From Aquimarina algicola (GTDB taxonomy: Bacteria; Bacteroidota; Bacteroidia; Flavobacteriales; Flavobacteriaceae): a stretch of DNA of 64,000 nucleotides. Below, one piece after another: positions 47,778-56,771 of this stretch (its first letter is position 1; the number at the start of each line of letters is the position of its first letter). The notes beneath the pieces were generated by a model that searched no databases, had not been told where the DNA came from, and saw nothing but the letters and a program-made list of their open reading frames with translations. The DNA is taken from positions 372,001 to 436,000 of the forward strand of contig NZ_VFWZ01000003.1 in assembly GCF_006443095.1 (NCBI RefSeq), in the 5' to 3' direction. Both the position numbers and the translations under genes were made by a program.

Positions 47778-48239
47778 ATGCAAGTAGAAATAATTTCTTT
47801 TGATCCAAAATATGCAAAAGATTTTGCACGTCTAAACGTAGAATGGTTAGAAAAATATTTTGCGATAGAACCCCATGATGTTGATCTTCTAGAACGTTGT
47901 GAAGAAACTATAATTAACAAAGGTGGATATATATTTTTTGCTAGAATAGAGAATCAAATAGCAGGAACATTTTCTTTAATCAAAATAGAAGACAATGTAT
48001 ACGAGTTAGGTAAAATGGCCGTTTCTCCACAATATCGAGGTCGTAAGATAGGTCAAAAACTCATGAAATTTTGTATTGATTTCTCTAAAGAGCAAGGCTG
48101 GAATTCACTATTACTATACTCTAATCGTATTCTCGAAAATGCCATCTACATCTATAGTAAATTTGGATTTGAAGAAATTCCTTTAGAAAAAAATCCTCCA
48201 TATCAAAGGAGTAACATAAAAATGGAACTGATGTTATAG
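47778..48239 (+). CDS. GNAT N-acetyltransferase
   Basis: The 153-residue protein shows the acetyl-CoA binding motif A, ELGKMAVSPQYRGRKIGQKLM (R/Q-x-x-G-x-G/A type), and a C-terminal IYIYSKFGFEEIPL, typical of GNAT enzymes. The substrate cannot be told. It is in a likely two-gene operon with the MarR regulator and converges on the GHMP kinase gene 10 bp away. Confidence 0.88.
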   Translation: MQVEIISFDPKYAKDFARLNVEWLEKYFAIEPHDVDLLERCEETIINKGGYIFFARIENQIAGTFSLIKIEDNVYELGKMAVSPQYRGRKIGQKLMKFCIDFSKEQGWNSLLLYSNRILENAIYIYSKFGFEEIPLEKNPPYQRSNIKMELML

Positions 48240-48249
48240 CAATACTATA

Positions 48250-49167
48250 TTACAACACCATATCCTTATATGAAATGACTGTTGTGTATCCTTTATCAAT
48301 AAAATAATTCATATCCTCTAAAGTGCCTATAGTGAGAATAAAATCTCCACCCCAACCTCCTAGGCTTTTTACACTCCTTGTATAATCCGAAAACAATGTT
48401 GATTTTATAGTTGGTGTTTTAATAATCTTAGAAATAATCTGTTCATGGGCATCTACCAAAGATTCAAATGATTCAATAGTTGTGCATGCTATCATGTTAT
48501 TAGTGATTTCTTTTACAGTAGATTCTGCTTTATCAAAATCCTTTAGTGGCAACGATTGATAATGTTTTATCGAGTCTTTACTATCTTGTTTTTGATTTAA
48601 ATACACAAAAAATAAATGATCCTTAAATATAGGGTCAAATTCTACTTCTGTAATAAGAGGTTTACTAGGATTACGTTTATACAAAATAGAAGTATCATGT
48701 TGCGCACAAGCAATGTCATACCCACTCCCTCCAAAACTATTCTCTAATAGAGTAAATGCATCTACTTTTGCCCATTTAGCAATATTATTAATCAAAGTTG
48801 AAGAAGAACCAAGTCCCCATTCTCTATTGAACTCTAATCTACTTTCTACTTTATATCCTTTTTTTGTAGAAAGAAAATTAGTATTTAACACTTTTGCAGC
48901 AGTAAGAATTTCTATCAGCGTTTTAGAAACGTCACTTTCGGTAGTATTTGCTTCTTTTATACCATCATCATCAAATACAAAGCGTGTTTCAAACCAGCAA
49001 TTACCATTTTCATCATAACTTTGCCACAACATATCATCACCTTCTATCTCTTCTATAAACAACCATTGCCCCTTTTTAGTTGGTATCGCGAGTGCAGGCA
49101 CACCATCTAATACAAGATATTCTCCTGTAAGCAATAGTTTACCATGACTGTAAAAAGATTTTTTCAT
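48250..49167 (-). CDS. GHMP kinase, GYDIA family (mevalonate-pathway type)
   Basis: The 305-residue protein has the three GHMP motifs: an N-terminal SHGKLLLTGEYLVLDGVPAL, the ATP loop EWGLGSSSTLI near residue 120, and a C-terminal glycine-rich GGWGGDFILTIG near 275. SGYDIA near residue 148 names the subgroup. Its place right after HMG-CoA reductase (no gap between the genes) supports phosphorylation of mevalonate or a related intermediate. Which phosphorylation step it does is not settled by sequence alone. Confidence 0.85.
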   Translation of the reverse strand: MKKSFYSHGKLLLTGEYLVLDGVPALAIPTKKGQWLFIEEIEGDDMLWQSYDENGNCWFETRFVFDDDGIKEANTTESDVSKTLIEILTAAKVLNTNFLSTKKGYKVESRLEFNREWGLGSSSTLINNIAKWAKVDAFTLLENSFGGSGYDIACAQHDTSILYKRNPSKPLITEVEFDPIFKDHLFFVYLNQKQDSKDSIKHYQSLPLKDFDKAESTVKEITNNMIACTTIESFESLVDAHEQIISKIIKTPTIKSTLFSDYTRSVKSLGGWGGDFILTIGTLEDMNYFIDKGYTTVISYKDMVL

Positions 49168-50484
49168 TTAAGACCTTAATTTCTCAATCTGAGTTACTAC
49201 TTCACTATGAGTAACCGTATTTGTTTCAAAATATTTTATAAGTATTTCTTTTTCAGAAGCTGTTGCTTGAAATTGATTTAAGATATTCATCAGATGCATT
49301 TTCATATGTCCCTGTTGAATTCCTGTGGTAATCAAAGAATTTATAGCTGCAAAATTTTGTGCCAAACCAGCCACAGCCGTAATTTGCATCAATTGACTCG
49401 AATTTGGTTTTCCTAGAAGCTGTAATGCTAGTTTTACCAACGGATGAAGAGAGGTTAACCCCCCGACAGTTCCTAATGCAAGCGGTAACTCTATAGAAAA
49501 AGTAAAAATATCATTATTAATTTCTGCATGTGTTAGACTTGTATACGTTCCGTTTCTCGAGGCATACGCATGCGCTCCAGCTTCTATTGCTCTAAAATCG
49601 TTACCTGTTGCCAACACTACTGCATCTATACCATTCATGATTCCTTTATTATGAGTAACGGCTCGGTAGGGCTCTACTTCTGCAATACGAACTGCTCTCA
49701 CAAACTTTTCTGCATAGGCTCTAGAAGAAAGAGTTGTCGTATTAGGTAACTCATCAACTTTACAAAAAACAGAGGCTTTAACTAAACATTGTGGTACATA
49801 ATTAGATAAAATACTCATCACAATATCGATATTCTTTTCTTCTTCTGTAAAATCAGGATAAGTATTAGCTTCTTCTTTGATTGTATTTGCAAACTGTTCC
49901 AAACAAGAATTAATAAAATTAGCTCCCATTGCATCTACAGTTTCAAAAGTACAATGCAATTGATAATAATTTTCAATATCACTTGTTTTATCTACCAATT
50001 CAAGGCTTTTTACTCCTCCGCCGCGTTTTTCCATATTTTTTGCAATAGGAGCCACAGAAAAGAGTAGTTTATTTTGAATATCGACAATAAATTCTTGTAG
50101 TTTCTTAGCATCGCCAACAAACATAAAGTGTACCTGACCTACTTTTGTTGTAGAAATAACTTCTGCATGAAACCCTCCTCTATCTTGCCAGAATTTTGCT
50201 GCCTTGCTGGCAGCAGCAACTACAGAACTCTCTTCTATAGTCATAGGAAGTGTATACCTCTTATCATTAATTAAAAAGTTGGGAGCAACAGAAAATGGCA
50301 AATAATAATTAGAAATTGTGTTTTCTGTAAATTCATCATGTAACTGCTGTAGTTGGTGATCTTCATTCCAATACGTCATCAAAGTATTGATAGCCTCTTG
50401 GTCACTATCAAAATGATGTTCTGCCAACCATTTGATCTTATCAGTTTTAGAGAGTTTCGAAAACCCTGAAACTTCTGCTGCCAT
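49168..50484 (-). CDS. Class II hydroxymethylglutaryl-CoA reductase
   Basis: The 438 residues match the bacterial class II enzyme. Motifs are TIEESSVVAAASKAAKFW (catalytic Glu near residue 85), VDAMGANFIN for the nucleotide, HNKGIMNGIDAVVLATGND (catalytic Lys near 280), and the flap GHMKMHL with the catalytic His. It makes mevalonate from HMG-CoA or runs the reverse reaction. The kinase next to it and the lack of membrane segments point to isoprenoid synthesis in the cytoplasm. The start ATG 50482-50484 gives a normal N-terminus. Confidence 0.94.
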   Translation of the reverse strand: MAAEVSGFSKLSKTDKIKWLAEHHFDSDQEAINTLMTYWNEDHQLQQLHDEFTENTISNYYLPFSVAPNFLINDKRYTLPMTIEESSVVAAASKAAKFWQDRGGFHAEVISTTKVGQVHFMFVGDAKKLQEFIVDIQNKLLFSVAPIAKNMEKRGGGVKSLELVDKTSDIENYYQLHCTFETVDAMGANFINSCLEQFANTIKEEANTYPDFTEEEKNIDIVMSILSNYVPQCLVKASVFCKVDELPNTTTLSSRAYAEKFVRAVRIAEVEPYRAVTHNKGIMNGIDAVVLATGNDFRAIEAGAHAYASRNGTYTSLTHAEINNDIFTFSIELPLALGTVGGLTSLHPLVKLALQLLGKPNSSQLMQITAVAGLAQNFAAINSLITTGIQQGHMKMHLMNILNQFQATASEKEILIKYFETNTVTHSEVVTQIEKLRS

Positions 50485-50856
50485 TCAATTTTAATTAGTT
50501 AGTGCCTTCAAATATACTATTCTGTTTTTTGATACCAAGAATTCTTCTCATTTTTAAGACATATCTTAGAACACATCTTAAGTAATGTAATTCTTTATTT
50601 ATTATTCTTGAACTTAAAGTACTTTTTAAATTTACATTAAAAAATAATTTACAAATAAAGCGCAAGAGACTGCTTATGAATTTATAACAATTGTTTCAAC
50701 TTTTAATAGACATTGTTGTTACTGCCAAAAAAATTACAAAATCATAAATCATAAGCCTCAAATCCCTATTAATTTTATTGTATTTCATTCCAATTGTTGT
50801 ATTTTTCACAGATTTTTTAATTATCATAAACATTAACGATTCTTTAAATGTATGTT
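50485..50856. other. Intergenic region between HMG-CoA reductase and DPP4 genes
   Basis: In 372 bp between divergent genes I see no gene, no strong hairpin and no clear promoter. It is AT-rich and must hold the promoters of both genes. Confidence 0.5.
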
Positions 50857-53028
50857 ATGAACTTTACAAAACTGTTATTGGCAGTCACATTTTTCACTAC
50901 AACACTATCATTTGCACAAAACAAAGCTTTTACTTTAGAAGAAATCTGGCAAGGAAAATTTATACAAGAGCGATTACAATCGCTACATTCTATGAACAAT
51001 GGTAAGGAATACGCTGTTCTAGAACAAAGCAGTCCTTCTGGCGATACTAATATAGAAGTCTACAGTTATGAAACAGGAGAAAAGGTAAAAACCTTAGTAA
51101 GCTCATCTGCGATTAACGATCTGAATTCTTTTCAAGGATACTCATTTAGCAAAGACGAAAATAGAATTTTATTATCCACTCAGGTCGAACAAATATACCG
51201 TAGATCTTCTCAAGGGATTTATTATGTCTACGATGTACCATCCAAAGGTATTTTTAAAGTAAGCGACAAAAAAATACAATCTCCTTTACTATCTCCTGAT
51301 GGAAACAAAATAGCTTATGTACTAGACAACAATTTGTATGTACTTGATTTTGCATCTGGAAAAGAAATTCAACTTACTGATGATGGTAAAAAGAATGAAA
51401 TTATAAATGGAGTCACAGACTGGGTATATGAAGAAGAATTTTCTATCGTACGAGCCTTTGATTGGAATGTTGACAGTAATAAAATTGCTTTTTTACGATT
51501 TGATGAGAAAGAAGTTCCAGAATTTTCAATGGATGTGTTCGGAAAAGCATTATATCCAAATCAACATGTATTTAAATACCCAAAAGCAGGAGAAAAAAAT
51601 GCAAATGTGATGCTTTTTGTTGCTGATATTGAAGCTATGAGTTCTGACCCTATAAAACTTGGAGCATATAAAGATTTTTATATCCCAAGAATTAAATGGA
51701 CAGCTAATCCGGATATTTTGAGTGTACAAGTACTGAATAGACATCAAAATAATCTGGATTTAATTTTTGTAGATGCCAAAACAAAGACTCCAAAAGTTGT
51801 TCTTAATGAAAAAGATGAAGCCTATATAGATATTACAGATAATCTTACTTTTCTAGAAGATAATAGTTTTATTTGGACTAGTGAAAAAGATGGATTCAAC
51901 CATATTTATCATTATAACGAATCAGGTAAATTGATCAATCAAGTTACCAAAGGCCTTTGGGAAGTAACAAATTACTACGGGTATGATAAAAAGAATAAGC
52001 AAATCTTTTATCAAAGTGTAGAAAATTCAAGTATCAATAGAGATGTATATGCTATCGCTATAGACGGAAAAAATAAAAAAAGACTAAGCGAAAAAGAAGG
52101 ATTTAATGATGCAGAGTTTAGTGCAGACTTTAGTGTGTATATCAATTATTTTGCAAATGCAACGACTCCTTATCAATTTACTCTACACAATAGCAAAACG
52201 GGTAAAGTAATTAGAGAAATCAAGAACAATACTCCATTATCTCAAAAACTAAAACAATACGATGTGAGACCAAAAGAGTTCTCTACCATCGATATTAATG
52301 GCGAAGCACTGAACATGTGGATGATCAAACCAAAAGATTTTGACCCAAATAAAAAATATCCACTTTTTATGTTTCAATATTCGGGGCCGGGATCTCAAAT
52401 GGTTCGTAATACCTGGAACAGTGCAAATGATTATTGGTTTATGATGTTAGCGCAAAATGGATACATTGTTGCATGTGTAGATGGACGAGGAACCGGATTA
52501 AAAGGTGCTAAATTCAAAAAAGCAACTCAAAATGATTTAGGAAACCTCGAAGTACAAGATCAAATTGCTGCGGCAAAACAATTAGGAACACTAAACTATA
52601 TAGATGAATCTCGTATTGGAATTTGGGGATGGAGCTATGGAGGGTTTATGTCGAGCAACTGTTTATTTAAAGCTCCGGATGTTTTTAAAATGGCAATCGC
52701 CGTTGCACCTGTTACCAATTGGAGGTTTTATGACACAATATATACCGAGCGATATTTAAAAACCCCTCAAGAGAACCCACAGGGATACGACAACAACTCT
52801 CCTATTAATTTTGTAAATGGATTAAAAGGAAAATATCTTTTGGTACATGGTAGCGCAGATGACAATGTGCATGTACAAAATACAATGCAATTAATCGAAG
52901 CATTAGTACAGGCAAACAAAGTGTTTGACTGGGCTATCTATCCAGACAAAAATCATGGGATTTATGGTGGTAATACTCGATTACACCTCTACACAAAAAT
53001 GACAGACTTCATCAAAAACAACTTATAA
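50857..53028 (+). CDS. Dipeptidyl peptidase IV (S9B), exported
   Basis: From ATG 50857 a signal peptide (KLLLAVTFFTTTLSFAQ) leads into an N-terminal beta-propeller (about 30-470) and an alpha/beta-hydrolase domain. The catalytic serine lies in GWSYGGF (about residue 594), the aspartate in GSADDNVH (about 667) and the histidine in KNHGIYGG (about 699). The EE motif in WVYEEEF near residue 192 binds the free N-terminus of substrates. It removes dipeptides with Pro or Ala in second place, in the periplasm. Two POT peptide transporters follow 19 bp later, forming a use pathway. An ATG three codons upstream is also possible. Confidence 0.95.
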   Translation: MNFTKLLLAVTFFTTTLSFAQNKAFTLEEIWQGKFIQERLQSLHSMNNGKEYAVLEQSSPSGDTNIEVYSYETGEKVKTLVSSSAINDLNSFQGYSFSKDENRILLSTQVEQIYRRSSQGIYYVYDVPSKGIFKVSDKKIQSPLLSPDGNKIAYVLDNNLYVLDFASGKEIQLTDDGKKNEIINGVTDWVYEEEFSIVRAFDWNVDSNKIAFLRFDEKEVPEFSMDVFGKALYPNQHVFKYPKAGEKNANVMLFVADIEAMSSDPIKLGAYKDFYIPRIKWTANPDILSVQVLNRHQNNLDLIFVDAKTKTPKVVLNEKDEAYIDITDNLTFLEDNSFIWTSEKDGFNHIYHYNESGKLINQVTKGLWEVTNYYGYDKKNKQIFYQSVENSSINRDVYAIAIDGKNKKRLSEKEGFNDAEFSADFSVYINYFANATTPYQFTLHNSKTGKVIREIKNNTPLSQKLKQYDVRPKEFSTIDINGEALNMWMIKPKDFDPNKKYPLFMFQYSGPGSQMVRNTWNSANDYWFMMLAQNGYIVACVDGRGTGLKGAKFKKATQNDLGNLEVQDQIAAAKQLGTLNYIDESRIGIWGWSYGGFMSSNCLFKAPDVFKMAIAVAPVTNWRFYDTIYTERYLKTPQENPQGYDNNSPINFVNGLKGKYLLVHGSADDNVHVQNTMQLIEALVQANKVFDWAIYPDKNHGIYGGNTRLHLYTKMTDFIKNNL

Positions 53029-53047
53029 AATTAATTAAACTTATATA

Positions 53048-54439
53048 ATGGCAAATACAGTTAAAGCAGCCCATCAAAAAGAGCTCTTTGGGCATCCGGT
53101 AGGACTATACATTCTATTTTTTACAGAAATGTGGGAGCGTTTTTCTTATTATGGAATGAGAGCAATCTTTGTATTGTATCTTACCGCAGAGACAATGGAT
53201 GAAAATGCAGGATTAGGATGGTCTTCTGGCGAAGCGCTTTCATTGTACGGATGGTATACCATGTTGGTATATGTAGCTTCTATCCCGGGAGGTTGGATTG
53301 CTGATAAATTTCTAGGGCAAAAAAAATCTGTATTGTTCGGCGGGATTTTGCTGGTAGCAGGACATAGCATTCTTGCAATAGAACAAATGTGGGCCTGGTA
53401 TTCTGGACTCGCTTTAATTATTGCAGGTGTAGGAATGCTAAAGCCAAATATCTCGACAATGGTAGGTGGATTATACAAACAAGGAGATATAAGAAGAGAT
53501 AAGGGATTTACTATATTTTATATCGGAATTAATCTTGGAGCCTTCTTATCGAGTTTGGTTGTGGGATATGTAGGAGAAGTACATGGATGGCATTACGGAT
53601 TTGGACTCGCAGGAATAGGAATGGCATTAGGATTATTGCAATATTTACTAGGGCAAAATTACCTTAAAAATGTTGGTAATTTTCTTGGTAAATCTGAAAA
53701 GGTAGAAGATAAAGAAGCAATGAACAAACCGCTCACAAAAATAGAAACTGATAGAATCATTGTACTACTTATTTCATTTTTACTGGTAATTGTTTTCTGG
53801 GGAGCTTTTGAACAAGCAGGAGGATTAATGAATATTTATGCAAAAGAAAAAACCAATAGAATGTTAATGGGTTGGGAAGTTCCTGCTTCATGGTTTCAGT
53901 CTTTAAATGCTATGTTTATCATTTTCTTAGGAACATCTGTAGCACTCTTTTGGGCAAACCGAAAACTAAAAGGCAAAGTATCTAGCTCTTTATTCAAAAT
54001 GATTATTGGACTCATCGTTATGGGAACAGGGTTTTTCTTTATGACTGCTGCTTCTATGGAGTTTAACTCAAATGGGTCGTCGGCAATGTATTGGTTAGTT
54101 CTTGCATATCTTTTTCATACCGTTGGAGAATTATGTATCTCTCCTGTGGCTTTATCTTTTATTACAAAATTAGCCCCGGTAAAATATGGAGCATTAATGA
54201 TGGGAGTATATTTTGCAATGACAGGTTTTGGAAACAAACTTGCAGGTCTACTGGGAGAATGGGCAGAAAGCCAGGGAGAATTTGCCATTTTTACAGGAAT
54301 AGCAGTATTCTGTGTCGTTTTTGGGTTGATCGTAATGATTTTCAGAAAGCCATTAGAAATACTTACTCATGGAGTAGAAGATAAAGAAGGAACAATTCAC
54401 GAAGAGGCAGAAGGCTTCGAATTAGCAGACAAAGAATAA
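53048..54439 (+). CDS. POT-family peptide:H+ symporter
   Basis: The 463-residue protein has about 12 to 14 membrane segments. It opens with the POT signature FFTEMWERFSYYGMRA (ExxER(Y/F) proton-coupling motif). GWIADKFLGQKKSVLFGG is the loop between helices 2 and 3, and FYIGINLGAFLSSLVVG the PTR2 signature. It should import di- and tripeptides. It lies 19 bp after DPP4 and 13 bp before a second POT gene. The pair are diverged paralogues. Confidence 0.95.
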   Translation: MANTVKAAHQKELFGHPVGLYILFFTEMWERFSYYGMRAIFVLYLTAETMDENAGLGWSSGEALSLYGWYTMLVYVASIPGGWIADKFLGQKKSVLFGGILLVAGHSILAIEQMWAWYSGLALIIAGVGMLKPNISTMVGGLYKQGDIRRDKGFTIFYIGINLGAFLSSLVVGYVGEVHGWHYGFGLAGIGMALGLLQYLLGQNYLKNVGNFLGKSEKVEDKEAMNKPLTKIETDRIIVLLISFLLVIVFWGAFEQAGGLMNIYAKEKTNRMLMGWEVPASWFQSLNAMFIIFLGTSVALFWANRKLKGKVSSSLFKMIIGLIVMGTGFFFMTAASMEFNSNGSSAMYWLVLAYLFHTVGELCISPVALSFITKLAPVKYGALMMGVYFAMTGFGNKLAGLLGEWAESQGEFAIFTGIAVFCVVFGLIVMIFRKPLEILTHGVEDKEGTIHEEAEGFELADKE

Positions 54440-54452
54440 ACCTTTACATTCT

Positions 54453-56015
54453 ATGAGTACATTACAAGATGATGCTAAAGTATTTAGCCTTCTAGGACAC
54501 AAACCTGCTTTATTTGTCTTATTTTTTACAGAAATGTGGGAACGTTTTTCATATTATGGTATGAGAGCGCTTTTTGTATTATTTCTTACTAGTGAAATTG
54601 CAAAAGGAGGTTGGGCATGGAGTAATGAAGATGCTTTAAGCTTATATGGCTGGTATACAGGATTAGTATATTTAACCCCAATATTTGGTGGATATATTGC
54701 TGATAAACTATTAGGATATCGAAAAGCAGTTGCATTTGGAGCCTTATTAATGACTTTAGGCCATGTGTCTATGGCTTTAGAAACCCCAACATTTTTATAC
54801 ATTGGACTCGCTTTTTTAATCATAGGTAATGGTTTATTCAAACCTAACTTGACCTCTATTGTTAGTGGTTTGTATGATCAAAATGAAGAAAAAAAGGATG
54901 GCGCCTATACGATTTACTACATGGGTGTTAATGCCGGCGCTTTTTTAGGAATCATGTTGTGTGGATACATTGGTGAAAAAATAAATTGGAGCTTTGGGTT
55001 TGGATTGGCTGGTATTTTTATGTTTTTAGGAATGCTACAGTTTTGGTTTGGAAGAAGCATCTTGGAAAATGTTGGTTTAGCTCCATCAAAACAATTAATT
55101 GATACAGAAAAAAACACTCAAACAACAACAAACAAAATTGTTGAAGAAAAAGAAATAAGCCCTAAAGTACAAGGCGATCGATATATTGTAGTAGGGGTTT
55201 TGGCATTTTTCACTATTTTCTTTTGGGCAGCTTTTGAACAAGCAGGAGGATCGATGACAATTTTTGCAAGTAAATACACCAATCTTGTACTGGTCGGTAA
55301 TGCTGCAAATATTTTTAAAATAGCAGATACACTGATTACAATTATACCACTAATAATTATTACATGGGTATTATTTAAACTCTTTCTACAGACATTTAAA
55401 AAAATCTCGTTGTCTAATAGTATTTTAGGATTTAGTTTTGTGATTATCTGGGGTATTGTATCATGGAAACTCTATAGAGAGTTTAGTGCTGATACTACTG
55501 AGGTGCCAGCTTCCTGGTTTGGGATTTTAAATTCGCTATTCATCATATCGTTTGCTCCTTTGTTCTCTAAGCTATGGGAAAGTAAATATAACCCTTCGGC
55601 TGCTGTAAAATTTGGTTTAGGCTTAATTCTGCTAGGCTTAGGCTTTGCTTTGTTAGCTTTTGGGGCTATCTCTATTCCGCAAGGAGCTGAGACAGCAAAA
55701 GTGAGTATGATATGGTTAATATTAGCTTATTTATTCCACACTTTGGGAGAATTATTTTTATCTCCTGTAGGATTATCTTATGTAAGTAAGTTGGTTCCTG
55801 CAAAACTTATCGGGTTAATGTTTGGAATATGGTATCTTGCTATTTTTATAGGAAACTGGTCTGCAGGTCAACTAGGAGGAATGATTGATGAAATCACTTC
55901 AAAATATTCATTATCAACTTTCTTTTTAATATTTACTATAGTACCTTTATTAGCAGGAAGTTTATTAATACTATTAAATCCATTAATGAAGAAATTAATG
56001 CACGGAGTGCGATAA
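54453..56015 (+). CDS. POT-family peptide:H+ symporter (second copy)
   Basis: The 520-residue paralogue keeps FFTEMWERFSYYGMRA and the FQ-type loop AAFEQAGGSMTIF of POT carriers. It is about 57 residues longer than its neighbour, mostly from a longer middle region with two extra hydrophobic stretches (about 280-345). A different peptide range is likely. A strong terminator ends the DPP4-POT-POT unit. Confidence 0.95.
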   Translation: MSTLQDDAKVFSLLGHKPALFVLFFTEMWERFSYYGMRALFVLFLTSEIAKGGWAWSNEDALSLYGWYTGLVYLTPIFGGYIADKLLGYRKAVAFGALLMTLGHVSMALETPTFLYIGLAFLIIGNGLFKPNLTSIVSGLYDQNEEKKDGAYTIYYMGVNAGAFLGIMLCGYIGEKINWSFGFGLAGIFMFLGMLQFWFGRSILENVGLAPSKQLIDTEKNTQTTTNKIVEEKEISPKVQGDRYIVVGVLAFFTIFFWAAFEQAGGSMTIFASKYTNLVLVGNAANIFKIADTLITIIPLIIITWVLFKLFLQTFKKISLSNSILGFSFVIIWGIVSWKLYREFSADTTEVPASWFGILNSLFIISFAPLFSKLWESKYNPSAAVKFGLGLILLGLGFALLAFGAISIPQGAETAKVSMIWLILAYLFHTLGELFLSPVGLSYVSKLVPAKLIGLMFGIWYLAIFIGNWSAGQLGGMIDEITSKYSLSTFFLIFTIVPLLAGSLLILLNPLMKKLMHGVR

Positions 56016-56028
56016 AATAATAATACGT

Positions 56029-56065
56029 AACTTTACTCGTTTCCCAAAGACGAGTAAAGTTTTTA
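56029..56065 (+). terminator. Terminator of the DPP4-POT operon
   Basis: AACTTTACTCGT (56029-56040) pairs with ACGAGTAAAGTT (56050-56061), followed by TTTT. Confidence 0.9.
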
Positions 56066-56110
56066 CTAAGGAACAGTTTTTGTTTCCGACTTAATCTAAA
56101 AACTAAAACG

Positions 56111-56650
56111 ATGAAAAGCCTACTTACCACTATATTATTGTTGATTTGTATTTCTGTACAAGCACAAGAAATCAATTGGATGACCATGAATGAAGCACTA
56201 GCTGCTCAAAAAAAGGAGCCCAAAAAAATATTTATGGATGTGTATACCGATTGGTGTGGTCCCTGTAAACTTTTAGACAAAAAAACATTTCATAATAAAG
56301 ATGTAGTAGCTTTCATTAATAAAAATTACTATGCAGTAAAATTTAATGCCGAAGGTACAGAAGAAATACATTACAACGATTTCACCTACACAAACCCTAA
56401 TTATAATCCTGACAGAAAAGGTAGAAATAGTCAACACTTTTTTGCAAATGCCTTAAAAATTACCGGGTATCCAAGTATGGTATTTTTTGATGAAAACAGT
56501 AATCTTATTGCACCAGTCGTAGGGTACAAAACACCTCAGCAACTAGAGATTTACTTAAAAATGATTCACAATAATGATTACAAAAAACTTACTACTGCTG
56601 CAGCTTGGAAAAAATATGAAAGTTCTTTTGTAGGAACATTTTCGAATTAA
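56111..56650 (+). CDS. Exported thioredoxin-like protein (WCGPC)
   Basis: A signal peptide (LLTTILLLICISVQAQ) is followed by a thioredoxin fold with the active site DVYTDWCGPCKLLDKKTF at about residues 45-62. The cis-proline loop is ITGYPSMVFF near residue 122. An insertion of about 25 residues (KAEG-type FNAEGTEEIHYNDF, then GRNSQHFF) separates the two halves, as in the thioredoxin-7/DUF255-like group. It should reduce or form disulfides in the periplasm. It stands alone between two unrelated units. Confidence 0.88.
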   Translation: MKSLLTTILLLICISVQAQEINWMTMNEALAAQKKEPKKIFMDVYTDWCGPCKLLDKKTFHNKDVVAFINKNYYAVKFNAEGTEEIHYNDFTYTNPNYNPDRKGRNSQHFFANALKITGYPSMVFFDENSNLIAPVVGYKTPQQLEIYLKMIHNNDYKKLTTAAAWKKYESSFVGTFSN

Positions 56651-56771
56651 ACATAAAGCTATGTTTTCATAACATAAATAAGGCATTTTTTTATACTAAA
56701 TTTAATATTAGATAAAAGGTGAAATTTCTCATTTTCAAATATCTTTAAGGTTAGCTTAAAAATGTTTGTGA

